A program made the translations under genes and the position numbers. From assembly GCF_947500045.1 (NCBI RefSeq), contig NZ_CANMQQ010000007.1, forward strand, positions 62,001 through 126,000: DNA of 64,000 nt, given 5' to 3'. Positions 54,811 to 63,558 of the stretch are shown here, one piece after another. Numbering within the stretch: position 1 is the first letter of the stretch; every line of letters begins with the position of its first letter. The stretch is from an uncultured Ruegeria sp. (GTDB lineage: Bacteria; Pseudomonadota; Alphaproteobacteria; Rhodobacterales; Rhodobacteraceae). The notes beneath the pieces are model-generated. The model worked only from the letters and a program-made list of their open reading frames with translations. It did not search any database and had not been told where the DNA came from.

Positions 54811-54857
54811 GCGCATTGCTGCCGTTCGTGCACCTTGCAGCATTGTCGAATAGCGGG
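54811..54857 (+). repeat. Dispersed intergenic repeat, family A copy
   Basis: Contains ATTGCTGCCGTTCGTGCACC then TTGCAGCATTGTCGAA. Relatives: 60561-60600 and 63731-63780 (the last also shares the preceding CGCTGCAGC). Weaker ones at 28022-28050 and, inverted, 52497-52534. Confidence 0.6.
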
Positions 54858-54908
54858 TGACGGCAAACCACAACATAGCCGTCAAATTCTCTGGATACTC
54901 TGCCACAG

Positions 54909-55523
54909 TTAGGATCTTTCTTTCGGCCAATAATCCTGAAGCAAACCTATGGCTGTGCGCCCTGCTTCCAGCGCTCGGTCTGCCTCTTCTTCGGATTCCG
55001 TCAGACGAGCCAGGGTAATCGTGCCCATCAAGAGCGCCATCGCAGCTAAGCCCTGACCCGAACCGGTTTCCGACGTGTCCTGCAAAAGGGCCGCCATGCG
55101 ATCTAACGCCTGTGCGCCCACTTGATGGGGCGCGCCCGTTGTGCGGGCAAGCTCTGTTCCCATCGCCGCCAACGGGCATCCGTTCCGACTATCTTGAGCG
55201 TGAGCTTGGGAAAGATACTTAGCTATGTAGCCTTGGCGCTCCTTCTTTCGCCCTTCGCTGGTTTCTTCGCGCTCCATGTCGGAAACCACATCGTCGACTG
55301 CGTGCCAGAAGGCTGTCGCGATCAAATCCTCTTTCGACTCGAAGTGCCGGTAGAAACCGCCATGTGTCATTCCGGCTGCCTTCATGACGTCAGCGACGCT
55401 GGTCGCTTCGACCCCGCGTTCGCGGAACAACTGCGCTGCAGCATCCAGTATCCTGTTGTGACTGCGCTGTTTCTCGGCTTCCGACATCCTCGGCATTTTC
55501 GCGCTCCCAGACGGGGTTGACAT
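54909..55523 (-). CDS. TetR-family transcriptional regulator
   Basis: 204 aa. N-terminal helix-turn-helix ILDAAAQLFRERGVEATSVA then DVMKAAGMTHGGFYRHFESK; the TetR_C domain (GCPLAAMGTELAR) resembles the LmrA/YxaF group. Divergent from the NmrA-like gene with two repeated operator-like sites between, so it probably represses that operon and itself, releasing on a small-molecule stress. Confidence 0.87.
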   Translation of the reverse strand: MSTPSGSAKMPRMSEAEKQRSHNRILDAAAQLFRERGVEATSVADVMKAAGMTHGGFYRHFESKEDLIATAFWHAVDDVVSDMEREETSEGRKKERQGYIAKYLSQAHAQDSRNGCPLAAMGTELARTTGAPHQVGAQALDRMAALLQDTSETGSGQGLAAMALLMGTITLARLTESEEEADRALEAGRTAIGLLQDYWPKERS

Positions 55524-55525
55524 TT

Positions 55526-55573
55526 AAGATTACATGTATCATCTAAATTATAGATTGCAAGTATCATCTAAAG
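55526..55573. promoter_or_regulatory. Tandem operator-like sites in TetR/NmrA divergent promoter
   Basis: GTATCATCTAAA occurs twice as perfect direct repeats (55536-55547 and 55561-55572), 25 bp apart. Each repeat ends an AGAT-N10-ATCT inverted pair, so there are two dimer sites in the 60-bp spacer. The second abuts the AAGGAG ribosome site of the NmrA-like gene. Likely TetR operators (inference). Confidence 0.55.
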
Positions 55574-55583
55574 GAGCGTGCCC

Positions 55584-56690
55584 GTGCCTACCAAACCCAA
55601 TATCCTTGTCACAAGTGCAAGCGGTAAGACCGGACTGCACGTTGCACATCAGCTCAGAGCCAAGGGTTACCCAGTCCGTGCGTTCATACGACAGAGAGAT
55701 CATCGTTCTGACATGCTAGATCGCGCGGGCGCTGAATTATTCGTGGGCGACCAATATTCGCTGAGCGACATGCGCAAAGCCATGAAGGGCGTGCAACGGG
55801 CGTATCAATGCGCCCCGACGGCACCCAACGGGCTGCACTTCAACGCAGTCTTCACCGCTGCGGCTTACGAAGCAAAGGTTGAACATGTCGTTACACTTAG
55901 CCAATGGCTTTCGAGCGTAGATCACCCATCACTGTTTACACGCGAAGTTTACCTGGGCGACATCCTGATCGGCATGCGCCCCGAGATGTCCGTAACCACG
56001 GTGAATGTCGGCTGGTTTGCTGAAAACTACCTGATGGTACTGGACATGGCGGCCCATCTTGGGCAGTTCACGATGCCGCTCGGCGACGGCGACGTGAAGA
56101 AGAATGCCGCCCCCTCAAACGAAGACATTGCCCGCGTAGTTGTCGGTGCCTTGACGGATCCGGCACACCATGCAGGCAAGACATATCGTCCCACGGGCCC
56201 AACGCTGTTGTCACCCAACGAGATCGCTGAAGCAATGGGCCGCGCGCTGGGGCGGCGGGTACGTTATGTCGACATTTCCGAGCGTATGATGGTCAAGGCG
56301 CTGAAAGCCCTGCGCCCAGCAAACTATTCGGAAGCGGCAGTCACCCAGCTTGCAATCTATTCAGAAGAGTACAGGCGAGGCGCCTTCGCGGTGAACGCCC
56401 CAACCGAAGACGTGTTCCAAGTCAGCGGGCACGAACCTGAAGCCTTCGAAAGCATTGTACGGCGCAAGGTCGCTGATCAACCGGACTTGGCGCGCAGCCT
56501 GTCCCGCAGCATAGGCGCGATCGGCAGCTTTCTGAAGATCCTCACGACGCGCTCCTTCGATCTTGATCGCGCACAGATGCAGCGAGACTACGTTCAGCTT
56601 TCTTCCCCGTCGTATTGCCAAGACGATGCCGCGTGGGCGGAAAGTCACCAGCCCACCGCCAGAAAGACCGCACCGATGCGTGTCGCCTGA
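55584..56690 (+). CDS. NmrA-like NAD(P)-binding (atypical SDR) protein
   Basis: 368 aa. The Rossmann start is ILVTSASGKTGLHVAHQLRA, with SASGKTG in place of TGATGxxG; AGAELFVGDQYSLSDMRKAM and LSQWLSSVDHP follow NmrA/QOR2-type proteins. GTG at 55584 lies seven bases after AAGGAG and is favoured over GTG 55578. The C-terminal about 80 residues are an extension beyond the usual 290. Such proteins sense redox or reduce quinones; here under divergent TetR control with carbonic anhydrase and a membrane protein downstream. Confidence 0.82.
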   Translation: MPTKPNILVTSASGKTGLHVAHQLRAKGYPVRAFIRQRDHRSDMLDRAGAELFVGDQYSLSDMRKAMKGVQRAYQCAPTAPNGLHFNAVFTAAAYEAKVEHVVTLSQWLSSVDHPSLFTREVYLGDILIGMRPEMSVTTVNVGWFAENYLMVLDMAAHLGQFTMPLGDGDVKKNAAPSNEDIARVVVGALTDPAHHAGKTYRPTGPTLLSPNEIAEAMGRALGRRVRYVDISERMMVKALKALRPANYSEAAVTQLAIYSEEYRRGAFAVNAPTEDVFQVSGHEPEAFESIVRRKVADQPDLARSLSRSIGAIGSFLKILTTRSFDLDRAQMQRDYVQLSSPSYCQDDAAWAESHQPTARKTAPMRVA

Positions 56691-56737
56691 CACTACGCAA
56701 GACGAAGGATTGTCCCCCAAGACGAAAGGACCTCTGA

Positions 56738-57310
56738 ATGAACATTCAGGACGAACTCATCACTCGAAACCAAGAATTCGCGGCGGGCTTTGACAGTGCT
56801 AACCTGCCGATCCTGCCAAAGTTGCGAACGGTTGTTCTGACCTGCGGCGATGCCCGGGTCGATCCCGCGCACATCCTCGGGCTAGAGCTTGGTGATGCGG
56901 TTGTAATCCGAAACAATGGCGGACGGGTTACACGCGCCGCAATCGAAGAAATCGCCACCCTCGCCTTTCTGGTGAGCGTCATGACGGAGGGCCGCGAACA
57001 GGCGTTCAACGTAATCCTGATGCAGCACACACAATGTGGAGCCCAGCGGCTGTCCAATCCAGACCTTGAGGACGCGCTGCTGAAAAAGCTTGGGATAGAT
57101 GTGTCCGATTACGCGATCACGGATCAGGAAAGCGACCTTTTCGCAGACATCAAGCGCCTAGCGGTAGCACCGGAGGTACCGGACGCGATCACCGTCTCAG
57201 CCTTGCTTTATGATGTCGCCACTGGAACAGCCCACGAGATTGCTCCGGCCGAATCATTGGGGGCGATCCGGGCCGAGGTGAGGGTATCGCAAACTGCGGT
57301 TCGAGGGTGA
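56738..57310 (+). CDS. Beta-class carbonic anhydrase
   Basis: 190 aa. Zinc ligands C36, H97 and C100 and the Asp-Arg dyad D38/R40 are present (LTCGDARVDP and MQHTQCGAQ). Family length is normal, on the short side. Ribosome site AAAGGA. It follows the NmrA-like gene by 47 bp and precedes a small membrane protein, probably one transcript. Interconverts CO2 and bicarbonate in the cytoplasm. Confidence 0.86.
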   Translation: MNIQDELITRNQEFAAGFDSANLPILPKLRTVVLTCGDARVDPAHILGLELGDAVVIRNNGGRVTRAAIEEIATLAFLVSVMTEGREQAFNVILMQHTQCGAQRLSNPDLEDALLKKLGIDVSDYAITDQESDLFADIKRLAVAPEVPDAITVSALLYDVATGTAHEIAPAESLGAIRAEVRVSQTAVRG

Positions 57311-57365
57311 AGGTCTGCCTACCTCCAATTCACGTAAACAAACGCATATCGAAAGGACCGATCAG

Positions 57366-57854
57366 ATGACGCCCACAGTGATATTCCTTCTTCAGTTCGC
57401 GATGAGTCTCTTTGTCTTTGCTCTGATCGCGGCGTGGTACGTTGCACCCTGGCTTGCACGGCTGTCGGCGGCGGCAGCGCTCTCAATCCTGCTGTTGCCA
57501 CATGCTTTCCGACACATCGGAATGAGCTTCTTGGTACCAAATCTCAACAACGGAGGGTTGCCCGAGGCGTTCGCAACCAGCGCCAGCTATGGCGATTTAC
57601 TCTCGGCGTTTCTGGCAATCGCCGCGCTTATCGCTTTGCGATGGGGATCAGTGGCCGCCCTTCCGTTGGTGTGGGGTTTCAACATCCTTGGTGCTGTAGA
57701 TTTGGTGAACGCCTTGCGTCAAGCCGAGGCAATTAACTACTTTGGCCCCACTTGGTTCATTCCAACATTCTTTGTCCCGGTACTTTTGGTCACGCATGTG
57801 ATGATCTTTGCACGGCTGTTGAAGGCAGAATGGCCCAAGACGGCGTCGGCATGA
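57366..57854 (+). CDS. Small four-helix membrane protein of unknown function
   Basis: 162 aa with about four hydrophobic segments: IFLLQFAMSLFVFALIAAWY, LSAAAALSILLLPHAFRHIG, LLSAFLAIAALIALRWGSVA and FIPTFFVPVLLVTHVMIFAR. Conserved-looking LPHAFRHIGMSF and DLVNALRQ between helices. Good GAAAGGA ribosome site. I do not recognise the family. It ends a TetR-controlled unit with NmrA-like protein and carbonic anhydrase. Confidence 0.7.
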   Translation: MTPTVIFLLQFAMSLFVFALIAAWYVAPWLARLSAAAALSILLLPHAFRHIGMSFLVPNLNNGGLPEAFATSASYGDLLSAFLAIAALIALRWGSVAALPLVWGFNILGAVDLVNALRQAEAINYFGPTWFIPTFFVPVLLVTHVMIFARLLKAEWPKTASA

Positions 57855-58131
57855 CAGAACAAATGTGCTTCTCAGGCAGGCAGTGCTGCTGCCTGCCCCA
57901 CTGAGTCTCACGGCCCACAGTCGGCATTAGATATCTCTCAGAGTTCACCCATCGGCTTTCCGAGAACTGCCGTTCGTTCAAAGCGCAGCAATTTCAATGA
58001 GCGGATGGCCGTGAGACGAACAAACCTGCCATCGTTGAGAAGCGCTGTTAAGCAAACTTGATTGCTTTCAGAGACCCGACTAACGTTTCTGCAACCATGT
58101 ATTTCGCGATTTTTAGGACATGTAGATATAG
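57855..58131. other. Intergenic region
   Basis: 277 bp; no gene, terminator or clear regulatory element recognised. Confidence 0.4.
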
Positions 58132-58527
58132 ATGACACTTGATGTACAAACCGCCCGCCGCATAGCTCTAGATCATTGCGCTGCTTGGACAAACCGGGCG
58201 CCCGGCGATGTCGCCAGAAGATATGCTGAACATACAATCATGATAATGAACGGTGGCGACCCAATGAAGAGCCGGACGGAGATTGGCGACATGGCGGCGG
58301 GATTTATGGCTGACTTCCCTGACCTCGTTCTTAACCTCGACACGGTTCTCGTCGCCGATCACCACATGGTCTATGCGTGGACTTTCGAAGGCCATCATAA
58401 AGAGACTGGTAACCATGTTCGTTTCTCGGGCTGGGAAGAGTGGGACTTAGACGACGACCTGAACGTCACCAATTCGCTCGGTTGGTATGATGGTGTGGAT
58501 TATGAACGCCAAGTTGCGGAAACATGA
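58132..58527 (+). CDS. SnoaL/NTF2-like domain protein
   Basis: 131 aa single-domain protein. ARRIALDHCAAWTNRAPGDV, FMADFPDLVLNLDTVLVADH and VRFSGWEEWDLDDDLNVTNS follow the alpha+beta cone fold of SnoaL-like polyketide cyclases and related proteins; the function of such stand-alone domains is usually unknown. No ribosome site is visible before the ATG. Confidence 0.72.
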   Translation: MTLDVQTARRIALDHCAAWTNRAPGDVARRYAEHTIMIMNGGDPMKSRTEIGDMAAGFMADFPDLVLNLDTVLVADHHMVYAWTFEGHHKETGNHVRFSGWEEWDLDDDLNVTNSLGWYDGVDYERQVAET

Positions 58528-58615
58528 CCATATCCGGCGCCAATTCGCGCACTGTACGCACAGTCATTTACGGCAAGTCAGACCCAATTTGACTCTAGTC
58601 GGTGCTCTTTGTCGT

Positions 58616-59533
58616 CTACAACAGGTGAGCGGGCGGCCATCGGAACATGCTTTTCTCGTATTCGGTAATTGATTTTGAAAGCCACTGTATGAACAGTTTT
58701 GCCGCTGGCCGGACCGGACCAGACAGCGTGACAAGGTAATAGCCGATCCGTGGTATTGGATCATCAAACAGCGCCACGAGTTGTCCTGACTTCAACTCGT
58801 CAGAGACAAAGGCCGGTACTGTCGCCCCAATACCGTCACCTCGGCGGATGCCATCCAACAGCATGTTGCCCGGCATGCGGATCACTCTCCGTTCCGCTTC
58901 GGGCGGGATGCCGGTCTTTTCCAGCCACAGATCAAACTCGACCGACGCCTGTTCCTGAAGAAGTGTGAAATCAAGCAATTCTACAGGGTTTTTGAGCACC
59001 CTGTTTCCGATCAGTTCGCGGGACGCGACGACCGTCAGACAACCAGGTAGCAGCATCTGTGAGACAAGCCCTGGCCAGCGACCTGTTCCGTATCGTACGG
59101 CCATATCAATTCCGCCCGGCTTGAGATCGACAGCCTGGATCGTTGAATCGATCCTCAATTCGATATTGGGGAATTCGTCAATGAACGTCGACAGTCGCGG
59201 CATGAGGCACGCGCTTGAAAACATCGGAGTCGCGCTGACCACCAACGGTCGAACCGACTCTGCACTCGTCACCCTCTCGGTCACGGAGGCCATTTCAGCG
59301 AAGGCTTCAAGCAAGCCAGCCGACAGGAATTCGCCTTGCGATGTCAGAGAAATGCCGTGCCGGGTGCGAGTGATAAGCCGGGTGCCGAGTTGTTGTTCTA
59401 GCACTCGGATTTGCTGGCTGACTGCGGAATGGGTCACGTTCAGTGCCTCTGCCGCCCGGGTCAGATTTTGAAACTCGGCGGCGGCGGCGAAAGCTCTGAG
59501 AGATGTCAACGAGGGAAGCGTGCGCCATTCCAT
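58616..59533 (-). CDS. LysR-family transcriptional regulator (GcvA-like)
   Basis: 305 aa. N-terminus WRTLPSLTSLRAFAAAAEFQ then NLTRAAEALNVTHSAVSQQI is the GcvA/AmpR-type winged helix. Divergent from the oxidoreductase gene at 59639, with a LysR palindrome touching its own start codon. Confidence 0.87.
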   Translation of the reverse strand: MEWRTLPSLTSLRAFAAAAEFQNLTRAAEALNVTHSAVSQQIRVLEQQLGTRLITRTRHGISLTSQGEFLSAGLLEAFAEMASVTERVTSAESVRPLVVSATPMFSSACLMPRLSTFIDEFPNIELRIDSTIQAVDLKPGGIDMAVRYGTGRWPGLVSQMLLPGCLTVVASRELIGNRVLKNPVELLDFTLLQEQASVEFDLWLEKTGIPPEAERRVIRMPGNMLLDGIRRGDGIGATVPAFVSDELKSGQLVALFDDPIPRIGYYLVTLSGPVRPAAKLFIQWLSKSITEYEKSMFRWPPAHLL

Positions 59534-59535
59534 AA

Positions 59536-59550
59536 GTTAGACCATCTAAC
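59536..59550. promoter_or_regulatory. LysR-type operator (T-N11-A) at LysR start
   Basis: GTTAGA-CCA-TCTAAC: 6-bp perfect arms, T-N11-A core (59537/59549), two bases upstream of the LysR start codon and about 90 bp before the oxidoreductase gene. Its place suggests autorepression plus control of the divergent gene. Confidence 0.5.
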
Positions 59551-59638
59551 AATATAGAAAAATTTACAACTATGCCATCTCCCCCTGCCGGCGCATGCTG
59601 GTGCTGGAACTCATTGGCGGACACAGGAGGCTAAGATC

Positions 59639-60499
59639 ATGAAACTTGCTGTATTGGGACTGGGCAACATGGGGTCAGCGCTGGCGCATTGCCTGCTCAA
59701 GTCAGGTCACGATGTCAGCGTTTGGAACCGCACGCCGGAAAAGGCAGAGGTTTTCGCTGAGGTTGGCGCCACCATCTGCTCCTCACCGAATGATGCCATC
59801 GCGGCGCCTGATTTTGTCATCATTTGTATCAAGAGCCACACGGAAACAGTTGAACTAGTCAACGGGCTGAGTGTTTCGCTAGAGGGTAAGACTATCTGCG
59901 ACATGAGCACGGGCGATACCTCGGATGCCGATAGACTGGTCGCCATCCTAGAGAAACAGGGGGCTGGCTACATGCTTGGCATGATCAATGCCTACCCTTC
60001 TGGCATTGGCGGTGACGAAACCACAATCCTGACGGTCGGCAGTGCCGGAACCTGGGACCGTTATGGCAGCGTCATCGGAAACCTGGGTGGAAAGTCCGCC
60101 CATGTTGGAGAGAAGCCAGCGGCGCTTGCCGCGCTCTTCGCCGGCCTCTTCACGGTTCGGCAGGGGTTTATGTTCGGAATGATATACGGTGCACTTGTTT
60201 GTCAGAAAGCGGGCATCCCGATGCAAATTTATGCCGACCAACTTCCTGCCACGATCAAATTGGTCAAGGACTACCATGATCTCTTTGCCAGAACCGTTCC
60301 GACCGAGGATTACGACAATGCAGAAGCCTCTCTGAAGGTTTACGCGATGGCGCAAGAGGATGCGTTGAAGACCTATCTCTCACTTAATGCTCCGGCTGAT
60401 TTTATTCAGTTGATACATGACCGCACTAAGGCGGCCTGGGATGACGGCCATGGCGACAAACAACTGACCTCGCTTGTTCAACATATGACCGATGCCTGA
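59639..60499 (+). CDS. NAD(P)-dependent oxidoreductase, beta-hydroxyacid dehydrogenase / imine reductase-like
   Basis: 286 aa. Rossmann motif VLGLGNMGSALAHCLLKSGH with NRTPEKA suggesting NADP preference (Arg after Asn). ISMINAYPSGIG-type substrate loop is seen as MINAYPSGIGGDETTI. The catalytic Lys of 3-hydroxyisobutyrate dehydrogenases (G-x-x-G-x-G-x-x-x-K) is not evident, which points to the imine-reductase-like branch. Strong GGAGG ribosome site. Confidence 0.82.
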   Translation: MKLAVLGLGNMGSALAHCLLKSGHDVSVWNRTPEKAEVFAEVGATICSSPNDAIAAPDFVIICIKSHTETVELVNGLSVSLEGKTICDMSTGDTSDADRLVAILEKQGAGYMLGMINAYPSGIGGDETTILTVGSAGTWDRYGSVIGNLGGKSAHVGEKPAALAALFAGLFTVRQGFMFGMIYGALVCQKAGIPMQIYADQLPATIKLVKDYHDLFARTVPTEDYDNAEASLKVYAMAQEDALKTYLSLNAPADFIQLIHDRTKAAWDDGHGDKQLTSLVQHMTDA

Positions 60500-60560
60500 T
60501 GCAACAGACTCAAGCGGCCCGTACCAGTCATTCATCGCGCCCATCACCGCCGCAGTGCAG

Positions 60561-60600
60561 TTTTCGTATTGCTGCCATTCGTGCATCGTGCTGCATTCCG
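60561..60600 (+). repeat. Dispersed intergenic repeat, family A copy
   Basis: TATTGCTGCCATTCGTGCAT then CGTGCTGCATTCCG, between the oxidoreductase and DMT genes; related to 54811-54857 and 63731-63780. Confidence 0.55.
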
Positions 60601-60679
60601 CACCGATGTCGCATATGAGTGATCAAAGCTCTGGCCGAGAAGTTAACTTAAGCCAAGAAGCTTTCTTGATCGGTCCAAC

Positions 60680-61597
60680 ATGACATTCATAGCGCCGCCC
60701 TCTTCCAACGCGGATGCCCATAAGTACGGCGTCCTTTTCGTCTTTGCGGCAGGGGTTCTGTGGTCAACGGTTGGCCTTGGCATTCGTCTAATCGAAGATG
60801 CTGTAGTGTGGCAGATTCTGCTTTACCGGTCGATCAGCATGTCTCTGTTCCTGTACGTGCTTATTCGAATGCGTTCAGGTGAAAACCCATTTGTTCAGAT
60901 CCGTCGCGTTGGCTCCCCAGTTGTTATCGCCGGGCTTGCACTGGTCGCGGCCTATTCTGGTGGGATCTACGCGATCCAGCACACCTCGGTTGCGAATGCC
61001 ATGTTGCTCTTTGCGACAGCGCCGTTCATGGCTGCGGTACTCGGGTGGATTGTGTTGCGAGAACCCGTGCGCGCCGCAACTTGGGTAGCGATCGCCGTCG
61101 CAATCGGCGGGATCGCGATCATGGTCGCCGAAAATTTCGGCAGCGTTGCGCTGAAGGGGAGCCTTTCTGCCCTTGGCTCAGCGGCTGGGTTCGCCGTCTT
61201 CACCGTCGCGCTACGATGGGGACGAACGGGAGAAATGCTGCCAGCGGTTTTTCTTTCGGGTCTCTTCGCAATTGTCATAACGCTGGGGATTTGCCTGGGG
61301 CTTGGGCTTTCGGTCATTCTGAGCTCGAATGACGGCGGCATCGCGATGGGTATGGGAGTGTTCCAGGTCGGCGCAGGTCTGATCCTCTACACGCTGGGCT
61401 CGCGTAGCCTCCCTGCAGCAGAGCTCGCCCTGTTATCTCTGGCCGAAGTCCTGCTCGGCCCGCTTTGGGTCTGGCTGTTTCTGGGGGAAACGGCGAGCGT
61501 GAACACCTTAACCGGCGGAGTGGTTTTGCTCTTGGCTATCGCTGGGAATGCGGTTTTAGGTAAGCGCCTAAAGCCTCCGCCCATCACCGCTCCATAG
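60680..61597 (+). CDS. DMT-superfamily (EamA) transporter
   Basis: 305 aa, ten hydrophobic segments in two EamA halves: GVLWSTVGLGIRLIEDAVVW, AIQHTSVANAMLLFATAPFM, then LGSAAGFAVFTVALRWGR and LPAAELALLSLAEVLLGPLW. Probable metabolite exporter; substrate unknown. Follows the oxidoreductase on the same strand after 180 bp with a repeat. Confidence 0.88.
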   Translation: MTFIAPPSSNADAHKYGVLFVFAAGVLWSTVGLGIRLIEDAVVWQILLYRSISMSLFLYVLIRMRSGENPFVQIRRVGSPVVIAGLALVAAYSGGIYAIQHTSVANAMLLFATAPFMAAVLGWIVLREPVRAATWVAIAVAIGGIAIMVAENFGSVALKGSLSALGSAAGFAVFTVALRWGRTGEMLPAVFLSGLFAIVITLGICLGLGLSVILSSNDGGIAMGMGVFQVGAGLILYTLGSRSLPAAELALLSLAEVLLGPLWVWLFLGETASVNTLTGGVVLLLAIAGNAVLGKRLKPPPITAP

Positions 61598-61802
61598 TAA
61601 TAGAAGCCCACGGCCCATACCTACGATCTATACCCCGCAATCAGCGCCGCGCTGCTAGTTGCTCAAACCGGACTTTCATCGAGACCGCAGCAATTTGGCT
61701 TTGCCAAAGTCAGATCGGCGGAGTTTTTGAACCTCTGTCTCGCGACATCTTCATGTCGCAAGATTGGTATACACGCACCTTACCCTACAATAGCCGTTGG
61801 CC

Positions 61803-63056
61803 ATGATACGCGCTTTGAACGAAAACTGGGCCCTGTTTCTTGGAATGCTCATGCTGATGGTCGCCAATGGCCTACTGGCGACATTATTGACAATTCGCGG
61901 GGCGAGCCTGGGGTTTAGCGACTTTACGATTTCGGTCATGCAGGCCAGCTATCCGCTTGGGGCACTCGCAGGGACAGCATTGGCGCCGAGGTTGGTAGAA
62001 AACGTTGGACACATTCGGGCATTCTCCGCTCTTGCTTCATTGGTTTCCATCGCCGCGATTGTCCATTTGCTCACCAGCAATGCGATCAGTTGGAGCGTCA
62101 TGCGTTTGTTGGGGGGATTTTGTTACCCAGGTCTGTATGTAATTACCGAGAGCTGGCTGAACGCAAAATCCGACAACAGCACACGTGCACAAGTGTTATC
62201 GCTCTACTTCATCATTCAACTTGCCGGGCCTGCACTGGGCACGGCGCTTGTAGGTTTTCCTGACCCCACAGGAAATCTGCTTTTTGGGGTTGTCTCAATA
62301 TTGATCTCGCTTTCAATTGTGCCATTGCTTTTATCTGGCAACAAAGCGCCAGAATACACCGTCCCGGAACGTATGCCTGTTACCCGGTTGTACAAAGTGT
62401 CACCCATCGCCGTCATCGGCATAGTTCTGGTCAGTATCGGCGTCGCAGCATCGTATATCACGTTGCCACTCTACGCCTTGCAGCAGGGTTTTTCAGCCGC
62501 GCAAGCATCCGGGGCTCTGGTTGCAGCGTTGATCGCCGGTGCCATTGTTCAATACCCGGTGGGTTGGATTTCCGATCATACCGACAGACGCTATGTAATC
62601 ATTGGGCTAGGAACAATCGCCGCGCTTGCAGGCCTCTGGATGGCGGTCGATACCTCGCCGTCACACATTGTCTATGGGTTTGTGCTGATCGCGATTGGCT
62701 TGTACCCCGCCTATTCGATCTTGACTGCACACGCGAATGATCAGCTGAAGCTTTCTCAGATCGTGCCAGCCAGTGGCACTATGGTGTTGCTGTTGAATAT
62801 TGGTTTGCTTGCTGGAACCATGTTGGGACCAAACTCGATATCTCTGTTCGGTGGCCGAGGTTTACAGTTTCTTTTGGTCGGTATTGGCATTTCTGTTGCC
62901 TTGGTTGCCCTGATACGCCGCTTTCAAGTTGCTGCCCCCGTTGAAACCGGAGAAGTGCAGGTTGTGGGCATTATCGGTGCAGCCCAACCTGGAGTTTTGC
63001 AAGCTGAGACCTGGGTTCAGGAAGAAGATGCGAATGCCAGTGAAGAAGACCCTTAA
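61803..63056 (+). CDS. MFS transporter (YcaD-like)
   Basis: 417 aa, twelve predicted helices. Loop 2-3 reads APRLVENVGHIRAF and loop 8-9 PVGWISDHTDRRYVII, a clear MFS A-like motif; GFCYPGLYVITESWLNAKSD is characteristic of the YcaD/Mycobacterial-like branch. ATG at 61803 is chosen over the TTG six bases earlier. C-terminal tail is acidic. Confidence 0.87.
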   Translation: MIRALNENWALFLGMLMLMVANGLLATLLTIRGASLGFSDFTISVMQASYPLGALAGTALAPRLVENVGHIRAFSALASLVSIAAIVHLLTSNAISWSVMRLLGGFCYPGLYVITESWLNAKSDNSTRAQVLSLYFIIQLAGPALGTALVGFPDPTGNLLFGVVSILISLSIVPLLLSGNKAPEYTVPERMPVTRLYKVSPIAVIGIVLVSIGVAASYITLPLYALQQGFSAAQASGALVAALIAGAIVQYPVGWISDHTDRRYVIIGLGTIAALAGLWMAVDTSPSHIVYGFVLIAIGLYPAYSILTAHANDQLKLSQIVPASGTMVLLLNIGLLAGTMLGPNSISLFGGRGLQFLLVGIGISVALVALIRRFQVAAPVETGEVQVVGIIGAAQPGVLQAETWVQEEDANASEEDP

Positions 63057-63099
63057 GATAAAGACATTTGGGCTGCCAGCATTGTTCTGCAGGTCATAA

Positions 63100-63155
63100 T
63101 TTCTACCAGTTCGACGCCTCGCAGGTTGGATTAGGTGGTGTCCACCTGGTAGAAA
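63100..63155. terminator. Large inverted repeat between convergent MFS and bactofilin genes
   Basis: TTTCTACCAG (63100-63109) and CTGGTAGAAA (63146-63155) form a perfect 10-bp stem; an inner AGGTGG/CCACCT pair (63133-63147) offers a competing stem. Being between convergent genes it may terminate both, though no T-run follows. Confidence 0.4.
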
Positions 63156-63240
63156 GTCGAGCCGCCCAACATGTATTCAAATATCCGGCAATCGCAAACA
63201 CTACACCTGTGTCTTTTGCAAGTGTTTTACCGGACGTTGT

Positions 63241-63558
63241 CTATTGCCGACCCGTGATTTTGACCTTACCCACAACCTTAGCGCCGCTTTCAGTTTCCAT
63301 CGCCTTGGCCACGACATCCGCCTGAACCTGTGAAGTCGATGCAAGCTTTAGATCATCGCAATTTAAGCGGCCCTTATGCTTACCTTCAACCGTGATCTTC
63401 TTTGCCGACAATGCCCCGTCAACCGACCCGCTCAACTGAACGGTGATCGTCTCAGCGCTGACATCGCCGACCACGCAGCCATTGATTTCGACACTTCCCC
63501 CGCTTGAACTGACATTACCTTCGATTGTCAGATCTTCTTCAATTATTGAGCTCGACAC
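63241..63558 (-). CDS. Bactofilin (polymer-forming cytoskeletal protein)
   Basis: 105 aa right-handed beta-helix protein: DLTIEGNVSSSGGSVEINGC, VVGDVSAETITVQLSGSVDG, ALSAKKITVEGKHKGRLNCD repeat the short Gly-x-hydrophobic turns of bactofilins. GTG at 63558 has AGAGGA seven bases upstream; the frame is open far upstream but that part runs through a dispersed repeat and has no family similarity. Bactofilins polymerise at the membrane and organise cell-wall enzymes or polarity. Confidence 0.8.
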   Translation of the reverse strand: MSSSIIEEDLTIEGNVSSSGGSVEINGCVVGDVSAETITVQLSGSVDGALSAKKITVEGKHKGRLNCDDLKLASTSQVQADVVAKAMETESGAKVVGKVKITGRQ

